Positions 10,939 through 21,634 of a stretch of DNA of 64,000 nt are shown piece by piece; positions within the stretch are counted from its first letter, which is position 1; every line of letters begins with the position of its first letter. Origin of the DNA: Plectosphaerella cucumerina (taxonomy: Eukaryota > Ascomycota > Sordariomycetes > Glomerellales > Plectosphaerellaceae); assembly GCA_020746995.1 (NCBI GenBank), contig JAGPXD010000001.1, positions 5,022,001-5,086,000 on the forward strand. The letters run 5' to 3'. The notes under the pieces were generated by a model. It did not search any database and had not been told where the DNA came from. It saw nothing but the letters and a program-made list of their open reading frames with translations. A program made the position numbers and the translations under genes.

Positions 10939-11404
10939 AAGGTGTGGTGAGGGCTTTGAGACGGAACATCTACAGAGAGGATTGGATCAAAATGAATACC
11001 CGAGATACAGAATATTAGACTTAGACGATTGCAAGTCTTGATCAAATCGCTGTGCCTGTGCTGCTGATGAGTGATGAACCTTGGAATGTTGTGCGACAAA
11101 ATGGTCAAGTTGCTGAGCGACTGGAGACGTCATGCGGGCTAGACCAAAGACAGCGGAGGTGCCGAGTGTCGGTATCGCAATCGCACTGTACGGATAGGCC
11201 GTTTGCTACGACGTCACGCCTGCTGATAGGGCTCACGTACAGTGCGTACGACGACTCGCCTGAAGACCTCCGCGGACGTCCCTCACCTCCCCGCCATCGG
11301 CATCACCACAGATAACAAACAACCTGCAAGCCCCAACATCTCAATAATCACACGGCTACATTGGAATCTTCACAAAACTGGCCTTGAACGATACTGATAC
11401 AACC
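10939..11404. other. Intergenic region upstream of cnxE
   Basis: About 0.47 kb holding the 3' end of the coiled-coil gene and the promoter and leader of the molybdenum-cofactor gene. No coding or RNA feature was seen. Confidence 0.5.
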
Positions 11405-13566
11405 ATGAGTGAGTCACGCCTCAAAGTAGGCATCCTCATCGTTTCGACGACAGCCTCCAAGAATCCGTCAACGGACAAGTCCGAGCTCGTCCTCAGAGAT
11501 GTCATCGACACCGAAGGAGGAGGCCAATGGGATGTGGTCGAGACAAAGATTGTATCGGACCATGTGCCTCAAATCCAGCGTCAGATCATGCTGTGGGCAG
11601 ACATTGGGCACGAGGCCATGAACCTCATCCTCACCACCGGGGGCACCGGCTTCGCAGTGGCTGATCACACCCCTGAGGTTTGTTCTCCTTTTGCCCCCAG
11701 ATCAAGATTGTCTGCTGAACAAGGCAAAAAACTTAACAGGCGGTCGGCGCATTGCTGCATAAGACGGCGCCTGGTCTCGTCCATGCTATGCTGGCATCCT
11801 CACTGACCGTGACACCGTGTAAGGCCCATACCCCGATGCTACCCTACTGGCGGTGATTTCTGACGCTTCCAGTTGCCATGATGTCAAGACCTGTCGCTGG
11901 TGTCCGGAATAACACGGTCATCGTCACCCTGCCGGGATCGCCCAAGGGAGCAAAGGAGAATCTCCAGTTCATCCTCAAGACGCTGCCACATGCCTGTCTG
12001 CAGGCGAATGGAGTGGATTCGAGAGCACTGCACTCAGGGGGCCTGAAGAAGCTGGAATATGACGCCGGTATCAGCGCAGCGCACCCCTCAGGCCCTCACG
12101 ATCACTCACACAGCCATCACTCTCATGACCACGACCATGGACGCGGACACCGTCACGGACACGGGCACGGACACGGCCATGGCGGTCTGGTCAGGCACAC
12201 CAAGCCCAACGAGCACCCCATCTCCAACGACCCGTCGCTTGGACCGACAAGACGTTACAGGGAGTCACCGTACCCCATGTTGCCTGTTGATGAAGCCCTT
12301 CGACTCATTCACGAGCACACTCCTGAGCCAGAGGTCACCACCTCCAAGGTTCGGGTCAACCTCACCAACTCGGTTCTTGCCGAGGACGTGACTGCCAACG
12401 AGAACGTTCCGGCCTTTCGCGCCAGCATAGTGGACGGATATGCCGTCGTGGTGCCCAAGGGCGGCGACATGAAGGGCGTCTTCCCCGTCACTGCCGTATC
12501 TCACGCTGCACCGGGCGAGATTGGCGAGCTGAAAGAGGGCGAGATCGCGCGCATTACCACGGGCGCACCGCTGCCTCCGGGTGCAACATCGGTCATCATG
12601 GTCGAGGACACGGTTCTCAAGACCAAGACGGACGACGACAAGGAGGAGAAGGAGGTTGAGATCCTCGCTGACGGCGTTACTGAGGGCGAAAATGTCCGTG
12701 AGGTCGGTTCCGACGTCAAGAAGGGAGATGTTATCCTCCGAAAGGGCGAGAAGATCTCGGGCGTTGGCGGCGAAATCGGTCTCCTGGCTGCTGTCGGCGT
12801 GGCCGAGGTCAAGACTTTCAGGCGCCCCGTCATCGGAATCCTGTCAACCGGCGACGAGATCGTTGAGCACGACAGACCTGGCGACCTTCGACTCGGTGAG
12901 GTGCGCGATACGAACCGCATCACCCTCGCCGCCGCTGCCGAGGAGCAGGGCTTCGAGGTCGTTGACCTTGGCATCGCTCGTGATAAGCCCGGCGCGCTCG
13001 AGGAGACGCTTCGCGAAGGCCTTCGCAAGGCCGACGTGCTCATCACCACCGGCGGCGTCTCCATGGGCGAGCTGGACCTCCTCAAGCCGACCATCGAGCG
13101 CTCTCTCGGTGGCACCATCCATTTTGGCCGCGTCGATATGAAGCCCGGCAAGCCCACCACCTTTGCCACCGTTCCCGTCAAGACCAACGCCGGCGCCCGC
13201 GTCGAGCGCCCCGTCTTCTCGCTCCCCGGCAACCCTGCGAGCGCCCTCGTCACGTTCCACCTCTTCGTCCTGCCCGCTCTGCATAAGCTCGCCGGTCTCT
13301 CGCAGGTCGGCCTGCCCCGAGTGCCCGTGACCCTTGCGCATGACTTTACGCTCGACAAGGGCCGGCCCGAGTACCACCGCGCCGTTGTCGCCGTCGGCAA
13401 GGACGGCCTGCTGAGCGCGAGCAGCACCGGCGGACAGCGAAGCTCAAAGGTGGGAAGCTTCACGTCTGCCAATGCCCTGCTGGCCATGCCTAAGGGTGCC
13501 GAGCCCCTGAAGAAGGGGGCCAAGGTCGAGGCGCTGCTCATGGGTCCGGTGGGCGTCGGATTCTAA
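11405..13566 (+). CDS. cnxE: Gephyrin-type molybdopterin adenylyl/molybdotransferase (MogA-MoeA fusion)
   Basis: This cytosolic enzyme carries out the last two steps of molybdenum cofactor synthesis: the MogA-like G domain adenylates molybdopterin and the MoeA-like E domain inserts molybdate. Fungal nitrate reductase and xanthine dehydrogenase depend on it (Aspergillus cnxE, Neurospora nit-9). Exons are 11405-11677, 11740-11818 and 11873-13566, giving 681 residues. The G domain (1-~165) shows ILTTGGTGFAVADHTPEAV and the FAMMSRPVAGVRN and LPGSPKGAKENL motifs. A linker at about 191-225 is remarkably His-rich. The E domain (~245-681) carries ITTGGVSMGE (~508) and SLPGNPASALVTFHLF (~567). The G-E order is that of fungi and animals, the reverse of plants. 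The second donor is at 11819; the alternative GT two bases earlier breaks frame. Confidence 0.95.
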
Positions 13567-13927
13567 CGACATCTGCCATCTCGTGCAATAGCCAGGGAGC
13601 GTTTACAAGTCGATTACCAAAACTGATGTTACAAATATAAGACATGTCATCACAGAGGCCTGTATCCCGTGACGCCCAGCCAAGTCGTGCTTGGTTCATG
13701 CATGGTGCTGCCGCTCTGCTTGCACCGCGTATATGCCCCCGCTTCGCTAGTTTTCCCTGCTCGCGGCATGCTTCTGCCCCCGTCCCCTCGTCTTGTGGTA
13801 AATCTGCGAAGTCCCCTTGTACGCTGATAAATCTTCGCCGTCTCTTCTTGCGTCGAAGAACATCGAAGGGGGGTGGATTGTTCATTGTTTGTGCCGCCTC
13901 CAAAACGACATTGTCGCGGCAATGCGC
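13567..13927. other. Convergent 3' intergenic region, cnxE / VMA16
   Basis: These 361 bases lie between two stop codons of convergent genes and should hold both 3' UTRs and terminators. Nothing else is supported. Confidence 0.5.
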
Positions 13928-14762
13928 TTACTTGTTGCCACCGAGCGACTCAGCCTTGGTAGACACCAGGAGGCCAACGATCAGACCGAACAGACCCAGG
14001 ATGGAGCTGAAAATCTCGATGACAAGAATCTTGACGAAGCTATGCGTCGCAAATGTGTTAGCCCTAGGACGATGATAATTATCTCAACGTGACGTACAGA
14101 GAAGGATCGGCGGCGTCGGCCAGAGCGGCACCACTGCCGTTGATGCCGACAGCAACACCACAAATCAGGTTGCACATGCCGACGGTCACTCCGGACCAGA
14201 ACAGGGCGAAGCCAGTGTAGTATGCCGAGTCGGAGTAGGGGCCGGGAGGGATGGCCTCGATCTTGGAGGAGAAGACGATGGCCATGATGACGCCGTAGAT
14301 GGCGACGACCTCGCAGAAGATGATGGAGATGAGGTTCTTGGTGCGGATGCGCGGCGCCTTGACACCACCACCCAGGATAGAGGAGCCGGTGATGAAGATT
14401 CCCCTGCACGGAAGCACATGTTAGCATCCTTCCTCTGCGGATGCAGACGCGGCGCGAGGGCCAAGGTCGACGTACCATGCTGCGCCGACGACAGAGAGGC
14501 CAATGCAGAGGGCCACACCCAGTGATGCCCAGGTGTACGGAGAGATGGATTCGAGGAAGGCGCCGACATTGAAGGATTCGCCGGAGCCCGTGAAGAGCAT
14601 GTCTACGTCGGGGGGAAAGACGAACGGTCAGCTTTGCGGCTACATCATCGGCGGCGGCGCCTGTGGGGGGCGTGCGTGGGCGCGCAGCATTTGGGGCGAC
14701 GTACAGAGTCCTACGATCGTGAGGAAGCCCCCAACGCCTCCCAGGCCATACGTGAGACTCAT
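13928..14762 (-). CDS. VMA16: V-type H+-ATPase proteolipid subunit c''
   Basis: This is a membrane subunit of the rotary c-ring in the Vo sector of the vacuolar proton pump. Minus-strand exons are 14762-14705, 14602-14476, 14403-14098 and 14039-13928, giving 200 residues, the usual size for fungal c''. It starts [18 protein letters not shown] and has five hydrophobic segments. The proton-binding glutamate sits in [15 protein letters not shown], and the C-terminal proteolipid repeat reads [19 protein letters not shown]. Loss of the first helix or of either Glu-bearing segment would be diagnostic of a different ring subunit; all are present. The four exons join in frame at GT...AG sites. The gene is divergent from TOA2 (450 bp between starts), so the two may share a promoter region. 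Confidence 0.95.
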
Positions 14763-15212
14763 CGTGATCGAATGTCCGCGTTGCGTCGTGATATGGGTGG
14801 ATTCGGGGCGAGAATTGACGAGGTTGTGAGAGGGCGGGATTCGACTTGGGGCGGCTTCGACATCGAAGCTACACAGGTAGGTGCATCAAGCTCTCGAGGC
14901 TGCCTTGGAGATGGGACTGGGCCCACGCAGGATTCCAGGTTGCTAGATCCGGAGATTCCCCGACAAGATCACGTGAAGGCCCTCAACGACTTGGATTGCT
15001 GGAGACTTCCGGCACCAGGCAACTGCGTGACTAAGCCAGGGGGACCTAATACCTCCAGCTCCCGACCCTTTAAATACCAACTTCCCACTCTACACCACCT
15101 CCCGACTCCCGCCACCGTCGCCGCCAAGCAATTCCGCAGAAAGACCCTCGATTCGCGCCGCCTTGCCACTGAAAAGAGGCCAAAGAAGCCCGCCGTAGTT
15201 GTTCCTTTCAAG
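14763..15212. promoter_or_regulatory. Divergent promoter region between VMA16 and TOA2
   Basis: These 450 bases separate the start codons of two constitutive genes read in opposite directions. A TTTAAATA element (15069-15076) lies about 140 bases before the TOA2 start. No other factor site is claimed. Confidence 0.5.
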
Positions 15213-15798
15213 ATGGCGTCGAACCCAGAGTCTTTCTACGAGCTGTACAGGCGAAGCAGGTACATCTGACTCGCCTCAAACCTCCTTGCTGCTCCTCCTG
15301 ATGAAGCTCTGGCCATGCTAACGTTCCGCGCCCACCCGCACAGCATCGGCCTCGCACTCATGGACATGCTCGACGACCTGATCAGCGCTGAGCGCATCTA
15401 CCCGCAGCTGGCCATGAAGATCCTGGCCAACTTTGACCAGGCCATTACCGAGGCTCTCCAGAAGCAGGTCAAGGCCCGCTTGACATTCAAGGTGGGCACT
15501 GTCCGGGTCCATGCCTGTTGCATAAACCAGGGGGGCAGAGCGAGTGCTCAGAAAGACAGAAGTTCTTTGGCCCCCGACTGTCGTCGTATATGTTTGCAAG
15601 TTACCGTGGCTGACTCCAGGGCACCTCGCCCCGCCGTCTTTCCAGGGAAGCCTGTCTACCTACCGATTCTGCGACGAAGTCTGGACTTTCCTCATCAAGA
15701 ACGTCCAATTCAAGCTCGACAATGGTGGACAGATCGTCCAGGCCGACAAGGTCAAGATTGTCAGCTGCAATGCCAAGAAGCCTGGCGAGGGACCTTGA
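15213..15798 (+). CDS. TOA2: Transcription initiation factor IIA small (gamma) subunit
   Basis: TFIIA-gamma binds TBP-DNA and stabilises the RNA polymerase II preinitiation complex in the nucleus. Exons are 15213-15259, 15344-15491 and 15646-15798, giving 115 residues, the normal length. The N-terminal four-helix-bundle segment is [20 protein letters not shown]...[16 protein letters not shown]. The beta-barrel half contains [20 protein letters not shown] and ends [14 protein letters not shown]. All motifs of the family are present. The second intron (15492-15645, 154 nt) is longer than most here. The gene is convergent with BMS1, with 289 bp between the stop codons. Confidence 0.96.
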
Positions 15799-16087
15799 AC
15801 GAGAGGGGTCTATGACAACATGCATGATTACGGGATACGGCGTTACGGATTTGACTTCACGTTATCTGGGGCGCTGGATACGGTCCTGGGATAGGCGCCG
15901 CCGGCATTTGATACCACGAAGGACGAACGCTTCGGAACGAAAAACATGAATTTCAACGACTAAAGTATACCGAGGGGGACTGTGCCTGGAAGATGTGTGA
16001 TGTCCAACCTTGATTCGAGTACTGCGCCGGGTGTCCATTGCCTTTTGCGAAAAATGTACAGTCGAGGGCTCTTCTTCCTACCACGCT

Positions 16088-19000
16088 CTATCGCCTCCTC
16101 TTGCTCGAGGCACCGCCGCCCTCGTCGCCCGCCTGCCTCTTGCGGCCCTCCTTGCGCCAGAAGTCCTTGCTCTCCCTCTTCTCCCTCTCCTCGCGCTTCT
16201 GGTCGTTCTCGGCCACCTTCTTGCGGTACGCCGCGCGGTGCTCCTCCTTCTTGGCGGCGCGCTTGGCCACCTTTTCGTTGCGGATCGTCGTCAGCTGCTG
16301 CAGCAGGTTCTTGACCTTCTTCTCCTCCTTTGTCGAGATGACGGCGCGCTTCTGCATGTACGTCTGCTTCTTCTGCTTGTTCGTCTGCACAATCTGCGAC
16401 TTGAAGGGCAGCTCGGCGGCGAGACCGCGCGACACGCGCAGCGGGTTGAAGCGGCGCGTCTGTCGCTCGATGGCGCGGTACTGGCTGTTCCGGAGCTGCG
16501 GCGTCTCGAGCGCCAAGTCGCGACGGATCTCGCCCGTCAGGCGCATCTGCTGCCAGCCGATCAGGTTGGTGACGGGGTTGTAGAAGCGGTGCGGCTTGAT
16601 GGGGTACCAGGCGCGCAGGAAGACGATGTCGCTGAAGAGGATCTTGTCCTCGAAGGTGGCGCGGAAGTTGCCCTCGGGCTTGGACAGAGCGCGTTTGATC
16701 TGGCCGCGGATGCCTGAGACGGTCTTGATGGAGGCGCCCTCGAACTTTGCAATTTCGAGAGACGAGTTGAACATGCCCTTGATGAAGGCTGTGTTCTTGT
16801 GGATCTTGTCGGGCGTACCCGTGAGCTTGAGCTTCTTGACAATCTCGGTCGACTCGTCGACGCTCATGACAGTGCCCGTCGCGGCTATCCGGAAGCCTGG
16901 GTTCTCTGACGAGAAGGAGTTGAAGCAGACGAATCCGGTGTTGGGGGCGATGAGCGGAGCGTACACGGACGCGAAGCAGTGCATGTGCTCCGGGGTGTAC
17001 TTGAGCATGCGGTTCCTCGTCCGCGAGTCGGTCGTGCTGTAGATGGGCATGGACTGGAACCGCCGCCAGCCGAGGGAGAAGATGAGAGGGTCGTTGGTCT
17101 TGAGGATGCGCTTGTGCCAGCGGTGCTTCTTGAGGCGGACCTGGACGAAGCCAAACCGGTCCTCGGTCGGGTTGAGGCCGCCGACGATGACGGGCTTGCG
17201 CGCGTCGAAGAGCTCGACAAACTCGGCCGGAACGCCCTCGATGACAATCTTGGCGTACTTGCCGGCCTTGTAGCCCTCGACCGCCGCCCGCTGCCGCTCG
17301 TCGAGGTTGTCGAATTCGGACTTGTTAATGTCGAGCTGCTTCTGGATGACAGCCTTTTGCGCGTCGTACCAGCCGTCCTCGGCCACGTCCTCCGGCTCGC
17401 CCGCCTCTTTCCGGGCCTTGGCCTTGTCGTTCATGAAGCCCTCCCTGTCCTCCTCTTCGAAGCGCAGCTTGAGCTCCTCCTTGCGACGAGCGTTCTTCGC
17501 ACGCTCATCCTCGAAGTCCTCGGCTTCCTCGGGGGCCTCGTCGCCATTGCCGTGTTGCTCGCCGGTCTCAAGGTCCTCGAAGATACCATCGCCCTCGTCG
17601 TCATCCTCTTCGTCATCGTCGTCGAGACCTTCAAACTCGTCGTCTTCGTCGTCGTCGTCGCTTCCGCCGCCGCCGTTTCTTGACAGTCGTGCCGAGGTGA
17701 ACCGTTGTCGGAGGGCCTCAACGTTCTTCGCGAGCGACCACTTTGCCGCCAGATCCTCGTAGTCGTAGATGGGTATCGAGCGGTCCTCCACTTGGTCCTC
17801 CTTTGCGTCCTTGGCCTTCTGGAAGAAGTCGTCGTCCTCCTCGGCCTCGATGTCCTCTTCCTTGTCCAGGTCGTCTCCCCTCCACTTGCTCAACACATCG
17901 GCGGGCGACATGGAGTCGTCGTACATGTACCTCGCCAGATTGGGGGTGTGGTACGGGCGCTGTCTGTTGAGTTTCCTCGCCCTCGCGGACATGTTCTCCT
18001 TCCACTTGACGGCGGCGTCTTCTTCGTCTGAGCCGAAGTCGTCCTCGTCCATATCGTCCTCGTCATCCTCGTCAAGGTCGTCCTCCGACATGGACCCAAG
18101 ATCCGAGTCGCTGTCGGCAAAGGCGAGCTCTTCTTCGCCACCCTCCTTGTCTGCGTCCTGCTTGAACATCTTGCCCAGCTTGCGCTCGTCAAACTCGGTC
18201 TCGACATCCTCCTCACCATCATCATCCTCCTCGCCACTCTCGAAGCCTTCGTCCTCTGGGATGTCGTCATCGTCTTCATCGCCCTCGTCTCGGTCAGCGA
18301 AACGCGGCTTGCGATGTGTCTTGCGTCCGGTATCCTCAGTCTCGTCCTCTTCCTCGGTCCGCTTGATCTCCTCGCCGCCCTTGAACAGCTGCAGACCATC
18401 GTCAGTCTGGCCGAGAAGCTTCCGCTCAGCCTGCAGGCCAATGATGAGCTCCTCGCCCTCGCCGCGCTCCACGCCGACAGCATCCTTGTCGAAGGTGAAG
18501 CCCTTTTCTCTCGTGATCCAGACGGCATCGCCGTCGATCTTGAGGCCACTGCGGTCCGACATGGGAGCGTGAAGCTTCTTGTCCTTCTCATCCAGTCTCC
18601 TCTTGGTCGTCTTGCCGGTGATCTTGGCCATCGCCTGCTCCATTGCGGGCGTCGGGCAGGGATCAGGCAGGATTTCCATAGCTGCGATGGAAAAGTCGCC
18701 GAGGCCGGGGATGTGCACTCGTTGGTTCTGGGCGGCGAAGTTGGTACCTCGCAGGTATCCGGACAACACAACCGACCTGTCGCACTTTTCGTCCTCCTCG
18801 ATTTTCGTCGGGTGCGTGATATCGCGGTAGCTGTCGATAATGGCGTAGGGGTGTGAGTTGCGCCAGATGAGCGGGCGGGGGCTCTTCATGACGGAGAGGA
18901 ATCGGGACATGTTGTGAATCTCGCGATCGGGGTAACGGCCGTTCAGCACGCCGGACAGATAGAAGAGATGTGCACCCTGATACAGCTCGTTCCACAGCCT

Positions 19001-19672
19001 GCGCTTCAGCCTCTTCTTGGCGTCCCTGAGGTGCTGCGGTTTCTTGAAGAGATCGAGGTGTGTCAGGATTGTGAAGACGTTGCCAGGCATACCGGTGGCG
19101 GCCAAGATGTTGAGGAACTCCATCGTCTCCATCTCGAAGCCATAGTTGCCGTCAATCATGAGCAGCACGACGTCGGCAACCTTGGCCATGTCCACCATGG
19201 CCTCCATCTCGTTCGGGCATTCGACAAAGGTCAACCGCTGCTTCTTCGATGTCACCACGGTGACAGGACCCTGAGGGTCGGATATCGTTTCCTTCGCATA
19301 TCTTCGGATGAGAGACTTGAGCAGTGTCGTCTTTCCTACGCCGGGGGGTCCGACAATTGTGACGAGGCGTGGCGGGGGATCCTCGGGGAGACGGTCGACG
19401 AGGGGCACGTGGAAGCGCTTCTCTTTGATCTGGAAGTCGGACGTCAGCAGTAAATCTTATTATTGTCGGATTGGCGGGTTTTCTTACGTCGGAAGATCGT
19501 GCGACCTGCTTGAGAAGCTTTCCGGGGGCGTTGAATGCGAATGCCTTCGGGTTCCGGTCTGTGAGGGAGGTAAGCAGTGGAAATGTCGATATTGGCTGAA
19601 TAGTAACATACCCCCCGTGTGCTTCTTCTTCTCCTTCGCCTTGCGATGCGGCTTGTGTACTTGGTCCTCCAT
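16088..19672 (-). CDS. BMS1: Ribosome biogenesis GTPase of the small-subunit processome
   Basis: Bms1 is a nucleolar GTPase that recruits Rcl1 to U3-containing pre-ribosomes for 18S rRNA processing. Minus-strand exons are 19672-19612, 19558-19488 and 19429-16088, giving 1157 residues, close to the yeast protein. The start MEDQVHKPHRKAKEKKKHTG and the NPKAFAFNAPGKLLKQVARSSD segment are conserved. The P-loop GPPGVGKTT is at about 71-78, with LTHLDLFKK as the NKxD-equivalent region. A long central stretch is made of Asp/Glu runs, as in all Bms1/Tsr1 proteins. The C-terminal RIBIOP-type domain ends in a basic tail (REKRESKDFWRKEGRKRQ). The first two exons code 44 residues. The acidic repeats make the opposite strand open in several frames; those are shadows. 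Confidence 0.96.
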
Positions 19673-20652
19673 TGTGACGACTTGACTTGTAGGTGACCGC
19701 AAAGCAACCCGCAAGTGGTAGTAGTCCTCTATGCGCCGAAGATGTCGAGCTCCGCCGCTGGGACTTTTTCTGGTATCACTCACAAAATTTGCGACCGGCT
19801 GCTATCTTATCTTATCGGGGCTTAAAGTGGAGTCGACAACCACTTCAAGTGTCGGGCCAGGACGTGCACCACGACTCAACCTCGCACCTTCAAATGGCGT
19901 CCAGTCTTGAACTTCGTTGTCCAGAGGGAGCAGCATTCCTGCTTTTGACCTCAAACACTGCCGTATAATTCAGAATATCCATGAGATTCCGTTCTTCAAT
20001 TCAAACAGCAGTGCAAGCTTCCGTCCAGTCGCAAGGTGATCGCATGACTGTCGAGGCGTTGGGATCCTCAGCATCGGACCCGCACTACTGCGGCACCACT
20101 GCATCGCTACAGCGAACGAGCTTCAGCCTGGACTCCAGACGGATCATTGCCACACCAGCCGCACAAGCGCATTCAAGACGGACGCAGACGCTGACTGACG
20201 GGGCTGCCCTCCGAGAGTCCGTTCCTCGCAACAGGTCTGCGCATGCAGGCTGAACGGAACCCCTCAACCCCGCGTCTCCGAGACCTACAGTTGTAGGTTG
20301 CAAACCGAAGGCGGCTCAGGCTTGTTTCCGCTGGCGGGACTCGGATGCCTACGTCATGTACCGCCACGCATGTATGGCGTGCATGTGCTGGCTCCATATT
20401 ACCTCCCATACCGATGCTGCTTGATGCTTATCTGCCCACCACTGAACTGAGACTAGGCTCCAGGTAGCCAAGTATTGCGCCGCGTTACAGTGTGAGATGG
20501 GACCTCCAGGGGCTATAAAGCGCATCGTATCCCATCGGATGCCTCATATTGCTCGTACAACGCATCCTGCCATCACATCCAACAACAACATCACCACTAG
20601 ACACCAACAACTACCTCAACAAGCCCACTTGTCCACTACACATATCGCCGCC
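19673..20652. other. Divergent intergenic region, BMS1 / I9 inhibitor
   Basis: Just under 1 kb between two start codons read in opposite directions. The BMS1 promoter lies at the left. A TATAAA box (20514-20519) lies at the right, with a CA-rich leader before the inhibitor gene. No further coding region is supported. Confidence 0.5.
20514..20519 (+). promoter_or_regulatory. TATA box of the proteinase inhibitor gene
   Basis: TATAAA inside GGGGCTATAAAGCG lies about 135 bases upstream of the ATG at 20653. A strong TATA box fits a gene that is regulated or highly expressed. Confidence 0.55.
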
Positions 20653-21035
20653 ATGCCTACCTACATTGTACGATCTTCCGTGGCGCTATACTAGCAAGCG
20701 CCGTCATAGCTGACTGTCAACAGGTCACTTGCAAGGAGGATGCCTCCCCCGACCAGGTTCAGGCGTACGTTCCCCGCGCTGCTGAGCACCCTGCTCCAAG
20801 GAGACTAACAAGAGCAGTGCCAAGGACCATGCCGTTAGCCAGGGAGGCAAGATTGGCCACGAGTACAACTTGATCAAGGGTTTCTCGTAGGTGCCCGCCC
20901 TCCATCCACTGGCTTTGTGCATCAGCTTACCCGACGGCGAACAGCGTCAGCTTCGACAAGGACTCTGTCCAGACCCTCGAATCCCACGAGCACATCAAGG
21001 CCGTCGAGGCGGACCAGGAGGTTCACACCATGTAA
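20653..21035 (+). CDS. I9-type proteinase B inhibitor, small cytosolic
   Basis: The product is a 71-residue member of the inhibitor I9 family, like yeast Pbi2 and the propeptide domain of subtilisin-type proteases; it would inhibit the vacuolar serine proteinase B. Yeast Pbi2 also takes part in vacuole fusion. Exons are 20653-20667, 20724-20764, 20818-20886 and 20945-21035. Four exons for so short a protein is notable. The sequence opens MPTYIVTCKEDASPDQVQ and contains the family helix AKDHAVSQGGKIGHEYNLIKG, then FSVSFDKDSVQTLESH and the terminal strand IKAVEADQEVHTM, which in the family occupies the protease active site. There is no signal peptide, which separates it from a protease prodomain. 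No protease domain follows. Confidence 0.85.
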
Positions 21036-21634
21036 ATAAGCGAGCGGAAGATGATCTGGGATGGGATTTGTGGATGATGCCCTTTAGACGCCCGTGACGT
21101 ATCGGAGCTGGACCAGCACGACTGCTTTTCCATGGGATGGCACTCTATGCATTACTAGTAGCACACGCAGCGTCCATGCCAGCAAATGAAACTCATGATA
21201 ATACTTGAGCCTACGAAACTGTCTAGAGTGAACGACTGCGTGCAGCCGCCCATCGGTGACATCCCGTCGTGGATCGCCATCCAGGCAACCCCTCGGCGGC
21301 GTCCGGCGAGTGCGGGGGATGTGACGCGACTCAAGCTGCCCCGCGCGGTACCCGTCGGCTTGAATCGGCAGACAGGGTACAGCGGCCCGGGTCCAAGGTC
21401 CGACTTGTCTGGGCACTGATTTCACGTGGTGTCAGTGGCCGAGCCCATTGTATGTGGCCCGCAGTGACCTCCGCCGCCTGAGTGACGCTGGAACATGCGC
21501 TGAAGCGGGCAGGCCATGTCTCAAAAGAACACCGCCTCAACACAACCGACCTGCGCACCACTGCCCAAGATCCGGTGTTCCGTACACCTCGCTCCAAACG
21601 GCACCATATACTGCGCTGCCCCCGACATGCCGCC
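21036..21634. other. Intergenic region before the mitochondrial kinase gene
   Basis: About 0.6 kb with no supported feature. It holds the 3' end of the inhibitor gene and the kinase promoter. The frame upstream of 21635 stays open to 21482 but has no ATG. Confidence 0.5.

Noticed and set aside
12501..13541. 346-codon minus-strand frame opposite cnxE
   Set aside because: Antisense shadow, Ser/Arg/Pro-rich; the plus strand encodes a complete, well-conserved enzyme.
16010..16717. Plus-strand Leu/Ala/Arg-rich frames opposite BMS1
   Set aside because: They reflect the acidic and basic repeats of BMS1 read backwards; no independent support.
20340..20400. Imperfect palindrome around CGCATGTATGGCGTGCATG
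   Set aside because: Short and imperfect; not placed near a start codon and not repeated elsewhere in the window.
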